DNA from: UBA668 sp046076025
Lineage (GTDB): Bacteria > Actinomycetota > Acidimicrobiia > Acidimicrobiales > Ilumatobacteraceae
Direction: 5' to 3'
NCBI GenBank assembly: GCA_046076025.1
Contig: JBJTRF010000185.1
Span: 1 to 6,180, forward strand
DNA: 6,180 nucleotides
Shown here: piece after piece, positions 1 to 5,635 of the stretch
Layout of the letters: each line of letters starts with the position of its first letter
How positions within the stretch are numbered: the stretch's first letter is position 1
Program-made: the position numbers and the translations under genes
The notes under the pieces: generated by a model
The model's database searches: none
What the model was told of the DNA's origin: nothing
Seen by the model: the letters and a program-made list of their open reading frames with translations, nothing else

Positions 1-194
1 GTGGCGACGATGTCGCCCATCGGCAGCGGCGTGGTGGGCGCCGTGGTGGTGTCGGCTCCTCCTCCGGCAGGTGCCGTGGTGGTGACGGCGTCATTGGGAT
101 CCTCCGAGCAGGAGGCGCTGACGAGGCCTGCCGACAGCACGAGGAGCGCCGACAGCGAGGCGGCGAGGACACGGGGATGGCGGTGCGCGGACAC
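1..194 (-). CDS. Secreted lipoprotein, N-terminal part, possibly fasciclin (FAS1) domain protein
   Basis: Only the first 64 codons are inside the window; the rest lies beyond the left edge. Reading from a GTG at 194-192, the protein has a short basic n-region (MSAHRHPR), a hydrophobic core from about residue 9 to 26, and then VSASC, with Cys29 as the predicted lipidated residue. The serine at -3 is tolerated by broad lipobox rules but is less typical than leucine. After Cys29 comes an acidic stretch (SEDPND) and a low-complexity Thr/Ala/Pro/Gly linker (residues 37-57), usual for a surface-tethered lipoprotein of a high-GC Gram-positive. The last visible residues, MGDIVA, resemble the opening of FAS1 domains, which often begin with a G/N-x-IV-x-x-A pattern; six residues are too few to be sure. 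The ATG two bases upstream (196) is in another frame and gives no signal peptide. The gene is divergent from the hydrolase at 269. Confidence 0.68.
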   Translation of the reverse strand, partial: MSAHRHPRVLAASLSALLVLSAGLVSASCSEDPNDAVTTTAPAGGGADTTTAPTTPLPMGDIVA

Positions 195-201
195 ATGGGC
201 G

Positions 202-207
202 ACGATA
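202..207 (-). promoter_or_regulatory. Candidate -10 box for a leaderless lipoprotein transcript
   Basis: Read on the minus strand, TATCGT fits the actinobacterial TANNNT -10 pattern and ends seven bases before the GTG start at 194. Transcription would then begin at or next to the start codon, giving a leaderless mRNA, which agrees with the absence of any Shine-Dalgarno sequence there. No recognisable -35 box lies about 17 bases further upstream. A TANNNT hexamer can easily occur by chance, so this is tentative. Confidence 0.3.
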
Positions 208-250
208 CGGAGCCGCCCGACTGCAGGGGAGGGGCGTGTGGTCACACGGC

Positions 251-256
251 GGAGGG
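251..256 (+). promoter_or_regulatory. Ribosome binding site GGAGGG for the hydrolase, partly inside a hairpin
   Basis: GGAGGG lies 12 bases before the ATG at 269, slightly farther than usual. It is the only good Shine-Dalgarno match in the leader and favours ATG 269 over the GTG at 236 and the ATG at 290. Its last three G residues are the first arm of the GGGAC/GTCCC hairpin at 254-267. Folding would bring the site closer to the start codon, or partly hide it. Confidence 0.5.
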
Positions 257-268
257 ACCAAAGTCCCG

Positions 269-1114
269 ATGCCTGCCTACAGTGACCGGATGCCCGCTGA
301 CGACGACGACCTCGAGCGCGAGTACTCGCCGAGTTCGCGTGTCGGGGGCTCCTCGGCGCCGTTCGTCGCCGACTACGAGCAGCGCAGTGCCACTGCGTCG
401 CGGGCGCTCGCCGGTGTCGAGGACGTGCTTGCCGACGGCACGCGCCTCGTGCCGGCGGCGGCCGGGGCGCCGCTGCTGGTGTTCATCCACGGCGGGTACT
501 GGCAGGCGCTGAGTGCCGCTGCGTCCACGTACCTTGCGCCGGGTGCCCGGGCACTCGGCTGGTCGTACGCGGCACTCGAGTACACCATCGCTCCCGCCGG
601 CAGCGTGGCGACGATGGTCGACGAGTGCCGACACGGTCTTGCTGCGGTGGTCGACCGGCTCGCCGTCGCAGGCCGACCGCGAGTGCTGGTCCTGGCCGGC
701 CACTCGGCGGGCGCGCACCTGGCGTCGATGCTGGCGATAGCCGGCGATCCGCCCGTGCCGGTCGCCCGGGTCGTGCTGGTGAGCGGGGTCTTCGACCTTC
801 GTCCGCTGGTGCGCACCACGGTGAACGATCCGCTGCACCTCGACGACGCGTCGGCGTCGCTGCTCAGTCCCATGCTGCTCGGCGTGACGCCAGCCTGTGT
901 CGACGGGCGAACCGAGGTGATCGTGGCGTGGGGTGACAACGACACCGGCGCATTTGCCCACCAGTCGCGTCGGTATGCGGGAGTGCTCCGCCAGGCTGGG
1001 GTGCGCGTCAGCGACATTGAGTGCGCCGGCCGGCACCACTTCGACATCGTCGACGAGCTCGTGCGGCCCGAGACCGCCCTGGGGTCGGCTGCCGTGGGAG
1101 CATGGCTGGCATGA
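269..1114 (+). CDS. Alpha/beta hydrolase, kynurenine formamidase (arylformamidase)-like
   Basis: A 281-residue enzyme of the alpha/beta hydrolase fold, closest in motif pattern to the arylformamidase family that hydrolyses N-formylkynurenine. Visible signatures are HGGYW at residues 74-78 (oxyanion-hole strand, typical of this family), the nucleophile elbow GHSAGAH with Ser146, the acid in GDNDT (Asp225 most likely) and the C-terminal HHFDIVDEL with His257 as the likely catalytic base. The N-terminus (LEREYSPSSRV, about residues 15-25) also fits the family. Length is normal, and no signal peptide or membrane segment is seen, so it should be cytosolic. The start is the ATG after GGAGGG; ATG 290 (274 residues) and GTG 236 (292) are alternatives. 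Its TGA overlaps the ATG of the GMC oxidoreductase by ATGA, so the two are co-translated. No other tryptophan-catabolism gene is near, so the real substrate may be a different amide or ester. Family confidence is high, substrate confidence low. Confidence 0.88.
   Translation: MPAYSDRMPADDDDLEREYSPSSRVGGSSAPFVADYEQRSATASRALAGVEDVLADGTRLVPAAAGAPLLVFIHGGYWQALSAAASTYLAPGARALGWSYAALEYTIAPAGSVATMVDECRHGLAAVVDRLAVAGRPRVLVLAGHSAGAHLASMLAIAGDPPVPVARVVLVSGVFDLRPLVRTTVNDPLHLDDASASLLSPMLLGVTPACVDGRTEVIVAWGDNDTGAFAHQSRRYAGVLRQAGVRVSDIECAGRHHFDIVDELVRPETALGSAAVGAWLA
1096..1100 (+). promoter_or_regulatory. Ribosome binding site GGGAG for the GMC oxidoreductase
   Basis: GGGAG sits inside the 3' end of the hydrolase gene, 10 bases before ATG 1111. 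The in-frame ATG at 1102 is only one base downstream of this site, too close to use it, so ATG 1111 is preferred. That start overlaps the hydrolase stop as ATGA. Confidence 0.5.
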
Positions 1115-2568
1115 AGGCTGAGTTCGTGGTGGTCGGTGGTGGCTCTGGCGGGTGCGCCGTGGCGGGACGCCTTGCCGAGGCGGGGCGCGACGTGCTGCTC
1201 GTCGAGGCGGGGCCCGACTTCGGGCCGGTCGACTCGGGCCGCTGGCCGCCGGAGTTCCTCGACGCCAGGTCGATGCCGGTGACATCGCACGACTGGGGAT
1301 ACGGCGCCGATCGGTGGCGATTCGAGCGGGCGCGCATCATCGGCGGCTGCAGCTCGCACAACGGTGCCATCGCTGCGGTCGGCCAGCGCCAGGAGTACGA
1401 CGACTGGAAGGTGCCGGGCTGGCGCGGCGACGATGTCGCCCCGGTGTTCCAGCGGGTCGTCGAACGGATGCGGGTACGCGCCTACGAGCGATCGGAGGCG
1501 GGGCCGTTCCACGAGCGCTGCCTGCTGGCGGCCGAGTCGCTCGGCTGGCACGTCGCCAGCGACCTCTGCGATCTCGACGCGGGCGACTCGTTCGGCCTCG
1601 AGACCGTCAACGTGGTGGGCACGACGCGCTGGAATGCGGCATTCGCCTACCTCGATCCGGTGCGCGACCGGTTGCGCATCCTCGACGAGGCCATCGTCGC
1701 CAGTTTCGACTGGGGCGAGCAGGGCGTCACCGTGCACGCCCTGCGCCGGGGCGAGCCCGTCACCATCGATGCCGGCACCCTCGTCGTCGCCGCGGGTGCC
1801 TACGGGTCGCCGGCGCTGCTCGAGCGGTCGGGTATCGGCAATCCGGCAGCGCTGGTCGATGCCGGTGTCACGTGTCGCAAGAACCTGATGGGTGTCGGCG
1901 CCAACCTGCAGGACCACCCGATGGTGCATGCCGACCGGGCGGTGGGGCCGCAGTTGCAGGCATGGCTCGACGACGCCGCTGCGGCCGGCTACCTGCCCGA
2001 GGAGCAGACGCTCGGCAAGTTCACGTCGGACCTGTCAACCGACGGTCGTTACGACCTACACGTCTTCCCGGTGTGTGCCAGCGACCAGACCAGCGTGCTG
2101 CACGGCCGGGTGCACATCGAGGTGGCGGTGCTCAACCCCTCGAGTCGCGGATCAGTGCACATTGCGTCGGGCGATCCCGAGCAGCAGCCCAAGATCAGCC
2201 ACAAGTACCTCTCCGACCGCGCCGGCCGCGACCTGCAGGTGCTGCGCCGCGGGGTGCGCATCGCCGAGGAACTGCTGTCGCATCCTCAGCTGGCATCGGT
2301 GCTCGGCGACCGCATCACCGACATGCACTACGACGCGGCGTACTACGAGACCGTGTCGCACTACTACCACCCGGCGGGATCCTGCGCGATGGGCACCGAG
2401 TTCCTGTCGGTGGTCGACGAGCGGGCGCGGGTGCGCGGCGTGCCGAACGTGCGGATCGCCGATGCGTCGATCATGCCGTTCATCACCCGGGCCAACACCA
2501 ACCTGCCCACTGTGATGATCGGCGAGCGCGTCGCCGACTTCCTGCTTGAGGACACCAGCGGAAGTTGA
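1111..2568 (+). CDS. GMC-family FAD-dependent oxidoreductase, choline oxidase/dehydrogenase-like
   Basis: A 485-residue flavoprotein of the glucose-methanol-choline family, which oxidises alcohols to aldehydes (some members continue to the acid) using FAD. The N-terminal Rossmann motif is VVGGGSGGCAVAGRL (residues 7-21), with VEAG at 31-34 holding the ribose-binding acid. GGCSSHNGA at 78-86 is the flavin-attachment loop; choline oxidase has GGCSSHN at the same place, where its His99 binds FAD covalently, so His83 is predicted to do the same. GANLQDHP (263-270) is the second conserved GMC motif. HPAGSCAMG (420-428) carries the catalytic His420, and RIADASIMP...NTNLPTVMIGE (448-471) carries the partner Asn462. 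At 485 residues it is slightly short for the family. There is no signal peptide. Whether it is an oxidase or a dehydrogenase, and its substrate, cannot be told from sequence. It is coupled to the upstream hydrolase, and its stop is one base from the convergent serine hydrolase stop. Confidence 0.92.
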   Translation: MKAEFVVVGGGSGGCAVAGRLAEAGRDVLLVEAGPDFGPVDSGRWPPEFLDARSMPVTSHDWGYGADRWRFERARIIGGCSSHNGAIAAVGQRQEYDDWKVPGWRGDDVAPVFQRVVERMRVRAYERSEAGPFHERCLLAAESLGWHVASDLCDLDAGDSFGLETVNVVGTTRWNAAFAYLDPVRDRLRILDEAIVASFDWGEQGVTVHALRRGEPVTIDAGTLVVAAGAYGSPALLERSGIGNPAALVDAGVTCRKNLMGVGANLQDHPMVHADRAVGPQLQAWLDDAAAAGYLPEEQTLGKFTSDLSTDGRYDLHVFPVCASDQTSVLHGRVHIEVAVLNPSSRGSVHIASGDPEQQPKISHKYLSDRAGRDLQVLRRGVRIAEELLSHPQLASVLGDRITDMHYDAAYYETVSHYYHPAGSCAMGTEFLSVVDERARVRGVPNVRIADASIMPFITRANTNLPTVMIGERVADFLLEDTSGS

Positions 2569-2569
2569 G

Positions 2570-3943
2570 CTAGGCGGGCACCTTGATGGCCGTCACCTCG
2601 TAGCTCTGGATCAGGGGTTCGGGCAGCGGTGCGAGCCGCAGCGTGATGTGCACCTCGGCGCCATCGTCGCCATGCGCCATGATCGATGCATCCGCCGCCC
2701 CGATGGAGGTGATCGAGTCGATATGGATGCGCCCGTGGGCGGCCGCGAACTCCTCTGCCGCCGCAGCACGACGCTGTAGGTCGAGGTCGAGGGCGACGTT
2801 GTCGGCGAAGAGTTGGCCTGCGCCTGATGCATCCCATGCGTTGAGCAGGTCGACCAGGCGGCGGGCGAGGCGTGTCGCGTCGTCGGGATCGACGCGCGTG
2901 CGGCTCGCCACGAGCCCTGCCTCGCTGAGCGCGGCGAGCATGCGCATCGTCAGCTCGGACATCGGGGCATAGGTGACGTTGCCGAGGGCGATGGCAGAGA
3001 CGCCGAAGCCGGCAAGCCAGCGCATGTTGCTGCCATACCCAGGCAGGCCACCGGAGTGCGCAACCGTCGTGCCGTGGATGGGGTCGTCGCGAACCGTGAG
3101 GCCGAAGCCGTAGGCGGACGGCAAGTGTCGGGCCATCTGCCAGGACGTGCCCACCTGAGCGTGCGGCAGCTGCATCTCGCGACGTGACGCTGGCGAGAGC
3201 CCGATCCAGTCGGGTGCATCGGGCTGGGTAGTGGCGTCGTCGAACCATGCCGTCCACGCCGCCAGGTCGGTTACGGTGCTCCACAGCCCGCCCATCGGCG
3301 CGATCTCGCCATCGCCGAGCGGCGGTAGCGGATCGGCGACTGCGGCGCCGTCGCGCACGACATGCGGACGTGCCCAGTCGTCGTGATCGGGGCACTCCCA
3401 CGTAGTGCGCGACATCCCCAGCGGCTCGAGCAGGCGCTCGATCACGTGGTGACGCACTCGCTGTCCGGTGACGCGCTCGACTACCCGGCCGACCATGCCG
3501 AAGCCGAGGTTCGAGTACTCGAATCGGGAACCGGTGCGGTGGGCGAACCGGGGGCCGGCCGCGCAGAGGCGGTCGAACTCGTCGGCGGCCATGTCGAGGT
3601 GGCGGTCGGCCCACGGGTCGTCGGTGGCGAGCCCGGAGGTCATCGACATCAGGTGCCGGAGTGTGATCGGCGGCGAGCCGGGTGGGCCGCTGACGCAGGC
3701 CAGCTCGGGTAGGTACTCGGCGACCGGCACGTCGAGCGACAGCAGGCCCTCGTCGCGCAGGGCGAGCACGGCGGCGCAGGTGAAGCTCTTCGTCATCGAG
3801 GCGATGCGGAACACCCGGTCGGCGGTGCCGCCGTGCGCCACCAGCGAGCCGTCGACGACGATGCCCCACGAGATCTCGGGGCAGTGGTGCTGTGCGGCGG
3901 CTTCGGCCACGAGCGGGCCGACGACCTCGGCGATGTCAGTCAT
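2570..3943 (-). CDS. Serine hydrolase, beta-lactamase (class C/EstB) family with C-terminal accessory domain
   Basis: A 457-residue penicillin-recognising-fold hydrolase. The active-site motifs are all present: SMTK (Ser49 nucleophile, Lys52), YSN at 143-145 in FEYSNLGFG, and HSGG at 296-299 in the place of the KTG triad, as in EstB-type esterases and many class C-like proteins. The catalytic domain covers about residues 1-345. The remaining 110 residues (FADNVALD around 379-386, then AAHGRIHIDSI, then alternating hydrophobic segments) look like a separate small alpha+beta domain, possibly NTF2-like. There is no signal peptide, so it is predicted cytosolic and is more likely an esterase, amidase or peptidase than a resistance beta-lactamase. 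ATG 3943 is chosen because the family homology begins at once; the in-frame extension to 3991 has no family support. No Shine-Dalgarno sequence precedes the ATG. It is divergent from the acyl-CoA ligase and convergent with the GMC gene. Confidence 0.9.
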   Translation of the reverse strand: MTDIAEVVGPLVAEAAAQHHCPEISWGIVVDGSLVAHGGTADRVFRIASMTKSFTCAAVLALRDEGLLSLDVPVAEYLPELACVSGPPGSPPITLRHLMSMTSGLATDDPWADRHLDMAADEFDRLCAAGPRFAHRTGSRFEYSNLGFGMVGRVVERVTGQRVRHHVIERLLEPLGMSRTTWECPDHDDWARPHVVRDGAAVADPLPPLGDGEIAPMGGLWSTVTDLAAWTAWFDDATTQPDAPDWIGLSPASRREMQLPHAQVGTSWQMARHLPSAYGFGLTVRDDPIHGTTVAHSGGLPGYGSNMRWLAGFGVSAIALGNVTYAPMSELTMRMLAALSEAGLVASRTRVDPDDATRLARRLVDLLNAWDASGAGQLFADNVALDLDLQRRAAAAEEFAAAHGRIHIDSITSIGAADASIMAHGDDGAEVHITLRLAPLPEPLIQSYEVTAIKVPA

Positions 3944-3965
3944 CGTGTCGTAGTCTTGCCGACCA

Positions 3966-3988
3966 GCGCCCGCCGAAGTGCGGGGCGC
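3966..3988 (+). other. GC-rich stem-loop in the acyl-CoA ligase leader
   Basis: GCGCCCGC (3966-3973) pairs with GCGGGGCGC (3980-3988), giving eight pairs with a single bulged G at 3982 and a six-base loop CGAAGT. It ends five bases before the ribosome binding site and 17 before the ATG. It has no following T-run, so it is not a classical terminator. In DNA this GC-rich such stems arise by chance fairly often. Confidence 0.35.
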
Positions 3989-3993
3989 CACCT

Positions 3994-4000
3994 GAGGGGG
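3994..4000 (+). promoter_or_regulatory. Ribosome binding site GAGGGGG for the acyl-CoA ligase
   Basis: The purine-rich GAGGGGG is five bases before ATG 4006 and fixes this as the start, in preference to the longer open frame reaching back to 3892, which would overlap the opposite-strand hydrolase gene. Confidence 0.6.
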
Positions 4001-4005
4001 ATCTC

Positions 4006-5625
4006 ATGGCCGTCACGAGCACGATGATGGACGACTACCAGCTGACGCTGCTGCCGGTCTACCGGTACGGGCGCCAGGTGCACGCCAGCAGCAAGGTGAT
4101 CACGTTCACCGGCGACGGCTACGTCGAGAGCACCTTTGCCGAGGTTGCCGACCGGGCAGACCGCCTTGCGTCGGCGCTCGCGCGGCTGGGCGTTCGGCAG
4201 GGCGATCGGGTGGGCACGTTCATGTGGAACAACCAGACGCACATGGAGGCCTATCTGGCCATCCCGTGCATGGGCGCAGTGCTGCACACCCTCAACATCC
4301 GGCTCTTCCCCGAGCAGCTGGCATACGTCATCAACCATGCCGAGGACAGGGTCATCATCGTCGACGCCTCGATCGCTCCACTGCTGGCTCGGGTGCGCGA
4401 CCAGCTCACCACGGTCGAGCACATCATCGTGAAAGGCCCGGGCGATGCCAGCTCGCTCGGCGCCGGGCTGCTCGACTACGACGAGTTGCTCGCCGCCGAG
4501 CCCGGTGGGTTCGACTACCCGGAGGTCACCGAGCAGACCGGCGCGGCGATGTGCTACACGAGCGGCACCACCGGCAACCCCAAGGGTGTCATGTACAGCC
4601 ATCGCAGCACCTACATGCACTCGGTGATGGTCACCAGCACCGCCAACATCGCGCTGGCCGAGACTGACCGCATGCTGGTGATCGTGCCGATGTTCCATGC
4701 CAATGCGTGGGGCACGCCGTATGCGGCGTGGATGATCGGCGCCGACCTGGTGTTCCCGCAGCAGTTCCTGCAGGCGGGGCCGCTGTCGCGGGTGATCGCC
4801 GACACCCGGCCCACCATCACGGGCGCAGTGCCCACCGTGCTCAACGACCTCGTCCACAATGCTCCGTCCACCGATATGTCGAGCCTCCGGCTGGTGATGT
4901 GCGGCGGCTCAGCGGTGCCGCGAGGCCTCATCGAGGCCTACCGCGAGGTGTTCAAGGTGCCGCTCGTCCAGGGATGGGGAATGACCGAGACCAGCCCGGT
5001 GTGCGCCATCGGCCATCCGCCGAAGGAACGCGGCGAGCTGTCGGAGACCGACTGGCGGGTGAAGACCGGCCGCATCATGCCGGGTGTCGAGCTGCGCATC
5101 ACCGACGACGCAGGGGCAGTGCAGCCGTGGGACGGCGAGGCGCTCGGCGAGATCGAGGTGCGCGGCTCGTGGATCACCGGCAGCTATTACCACGTCGCCG
5201 ACGACGAGAAGTTCCACGACGGCTGGCTGCGCACCGGCGATGTCGCGTCGGTGATGCCCAACGGCTTCGTGATGATCAGCGACCGCGCCAAGGACGTCAT
5301 CAAGTCTGGCGGCGAGTGGGTCAGCTCGGTCGACCTCGAGAACACGATCATGGGCCACCCAGCCGTGCTCGAGGCAGCCGTCATCGGCGTGCCCGACGAG
5401 CGGTGGGACGAGCGCCCGATGGCGTGCGTCGTGCTGAAGCCCGACGCTGCGGCCACCGCCGAGGAGCTGCGCGCCTGGCTGCTCGAGCGCACCGCCAAGT
5501 TCTGGGTGCCCGAGCGGTGGTCGTTCGTCGAGGCCGTGCCCAAGACCAGCGTCGGCAAGTTCGACAAGAAGGTGCTGCGCGCCCAGCACGCCGACGGTGC
5601 CCTCGAGGTGCAGCACCTTGGCTGA
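4006..5625 (+). CDS. Fatty-acid--CoA ligase (acyl-CoA synthetase), FadD/AlkK type
   Basis: A 539-residue ANL-superfamily enzyme that activates a carboxylic acid with ATP to an acyl-adenylate and then forms the acyl-CoA thioester. Motifs in order: ATP-binding loop YTSGTTGNPKG (184-194), GWGMTETSP (323-331) for adenine/acyl binding, GWLRTGD (406-412) with the ribose-binding Asp412, the hinge region DRAKDVIKSGGEW (426-438), and the C-terminal PKTSVGK with catalytic Lys518. The whole protein, including the STMMD start, the MGAVLHT segment (89-95) and VPMFHANAW (227-235), follows the pattern of the Thermus long-chain fatty-acyl-CoA synthetase and AlkK-like medium-chain ligases; length also agrees. 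No membrane segment is present. Acyl chain length is not predictable here; medium-to-long chain is the likely range. A stem-loop and a strong ribosome binding site precede it, and the nitroreductase follows after 10 bases, so they are probably co-transcribed. Confidence 0.94.
   Translation: MAVTSTMMDDYQLTLLPVYRYGRQVHASSKVITFTGDGYVESTFAEVADRADRLASALARLGVRQGDRVGTFMWNNQTHMEAYLAIPCMGAVLHTLNIRLFPEQLAYVINHAEDRVIIVDASIAPLLARVRDQLTTVEHIIVKGPGDASSLGAGLLDYDELLAAEPGGFDYPEVTEQTGAAMCYTSGTTGNPKGVMYSHRSTYMHSVMVTSTANIALAETDRMLVIVPMFHANAWGTPYAAWMIGADLVFPQQFLQAGPLSRVIADTRPTITGAVPTVLNDLVHNAPSTDMSSLRLVMCGGSAVPRGLIEAYREVFKVPLVQGWGMTETSPVCAIGHPPKERGELSETDWRVKTGRIMPGVELRITDDAGAVQPWDGEALGEIEVRGSWITGSYYHVADDEKFHDGWLRTGDVASVMPNGFVMISDRAKDVIKSGGEWVSSVDLENTIMGHPAVLEAAVIGVPDERWDERPMACVVLKPDAAATAEELRAWLLERTAKFWVPERWSFVEAVPKTSVGKFDKKVLRAQHADGALEVQHLG
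5605..5610 (+). promoter_or_regulatory. Shine-Dalgarno-like GAGGTG near the nitroreductase start
   Basis: GAGGTG, inside the 3' end of the acyl-CoA ligase gene, matches the extended anti-Shine-Dalgarno complement. It is seven bases before an in-frame TTG at 5618 but 25 bases before ATG 5636. If it is used, the nitroreductase starts at TTG 5618 with six extra residues and overlaps the ligase by eight bases. Confidence 0.35.
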
Positions 5626-5635
5626 GTATCCGACG

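Larger units (their letters stand above)
195..268. promoter_or_regulatory. Divergent intergenic region between lipoprotein and hydrolase genes
   Basis: This 74-bp gap must hold control signals for both the leftward lipoprotein gene and the rightward hydrolase/GMC unit. It contains the candidate -10 for the lipoprotein at 202-207, an inverted repeat GTGTG-GT-CACAC at 236-247 and a second one, GGGAC-CAAA-GTCCC, at 254-267. No convincing TANNNT box for the rightward genes is visible. The first inverted repeat has the form of a small operator half-site pair, but five-base arms are weak evidence. Confidence 0.4.
3944..4005. promoter_or_regulatory. Divergent intergenic region between serine hydrolase and acyl-CoA ligase
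   Basis: A 62-bp gap between two opposite start codons, so promoters for both sides must lie here or in the neighbouring coding ends. On the plus strand TAGTCT (3951-3956) fits TANNNT and would give a leader of about 40 bases for the acyl-CoA ligase. It has no clear -35 partner and sits within eight bases of the serine hydrolase start. The right half holds a GC-rich stem-loop (3966-3988) and the ligase ribosome binding site. No good -10 for the leftward gene was found. Confidence 0.4.

Noticed and set aside
1..285. Plus-strand open frame of 94 codons rich in Val, Ala and Arg
   Set aside because: It is the antisense of the lipoprotein signal peptide and linker; the minus strand gives a textbook signal peptide while this frame has no domain and no ribosome binding site.
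373..1929. Minus-strand open frame of 518 codons across hydrolase and GMC genes
   Set aside because: Long antisense frames are common in high-GC DNA. Its product is Arg/His/Pro-rich with no motifs, while the plus strand encodes two proteins with full catalytic signatures.
2540..2600. Possible bidirectional terminator at the convergent junction
   Set aside because: No inverted repeat of useful length and no T-run could be found around the two stop codons.
2364..3869. Minus-strand open frame of 501 codons overlapping the serine hydrolase in another frame
   Set aside because: Extremely Arg-rich and without motifs; the overlapping frame holds SMTK, YSN and HSGG in correct order and spacing.
2570..3943. 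Serine hydrolase as an antibiotic-resistance beta-lactamase
   Set aside because: There is no signal peptide, HSGG replaces KTG, and an extra C-terminal domain is present; this points to an esterase/peptidase-type relative.
3966..3988. Stem-loop considered as a terminator or riboswitch
   Set aside because: No T-tract follows, it lies directly before a start codon, and it is far too small and featureless for any known riboswitch class.
3940..4857. Minus-strand open frame of 305 codons opposite the acyl-CoA ligase
   Set aside because: His/Arg/Val-rich shadow of the ligase codons with no recognisable domain.
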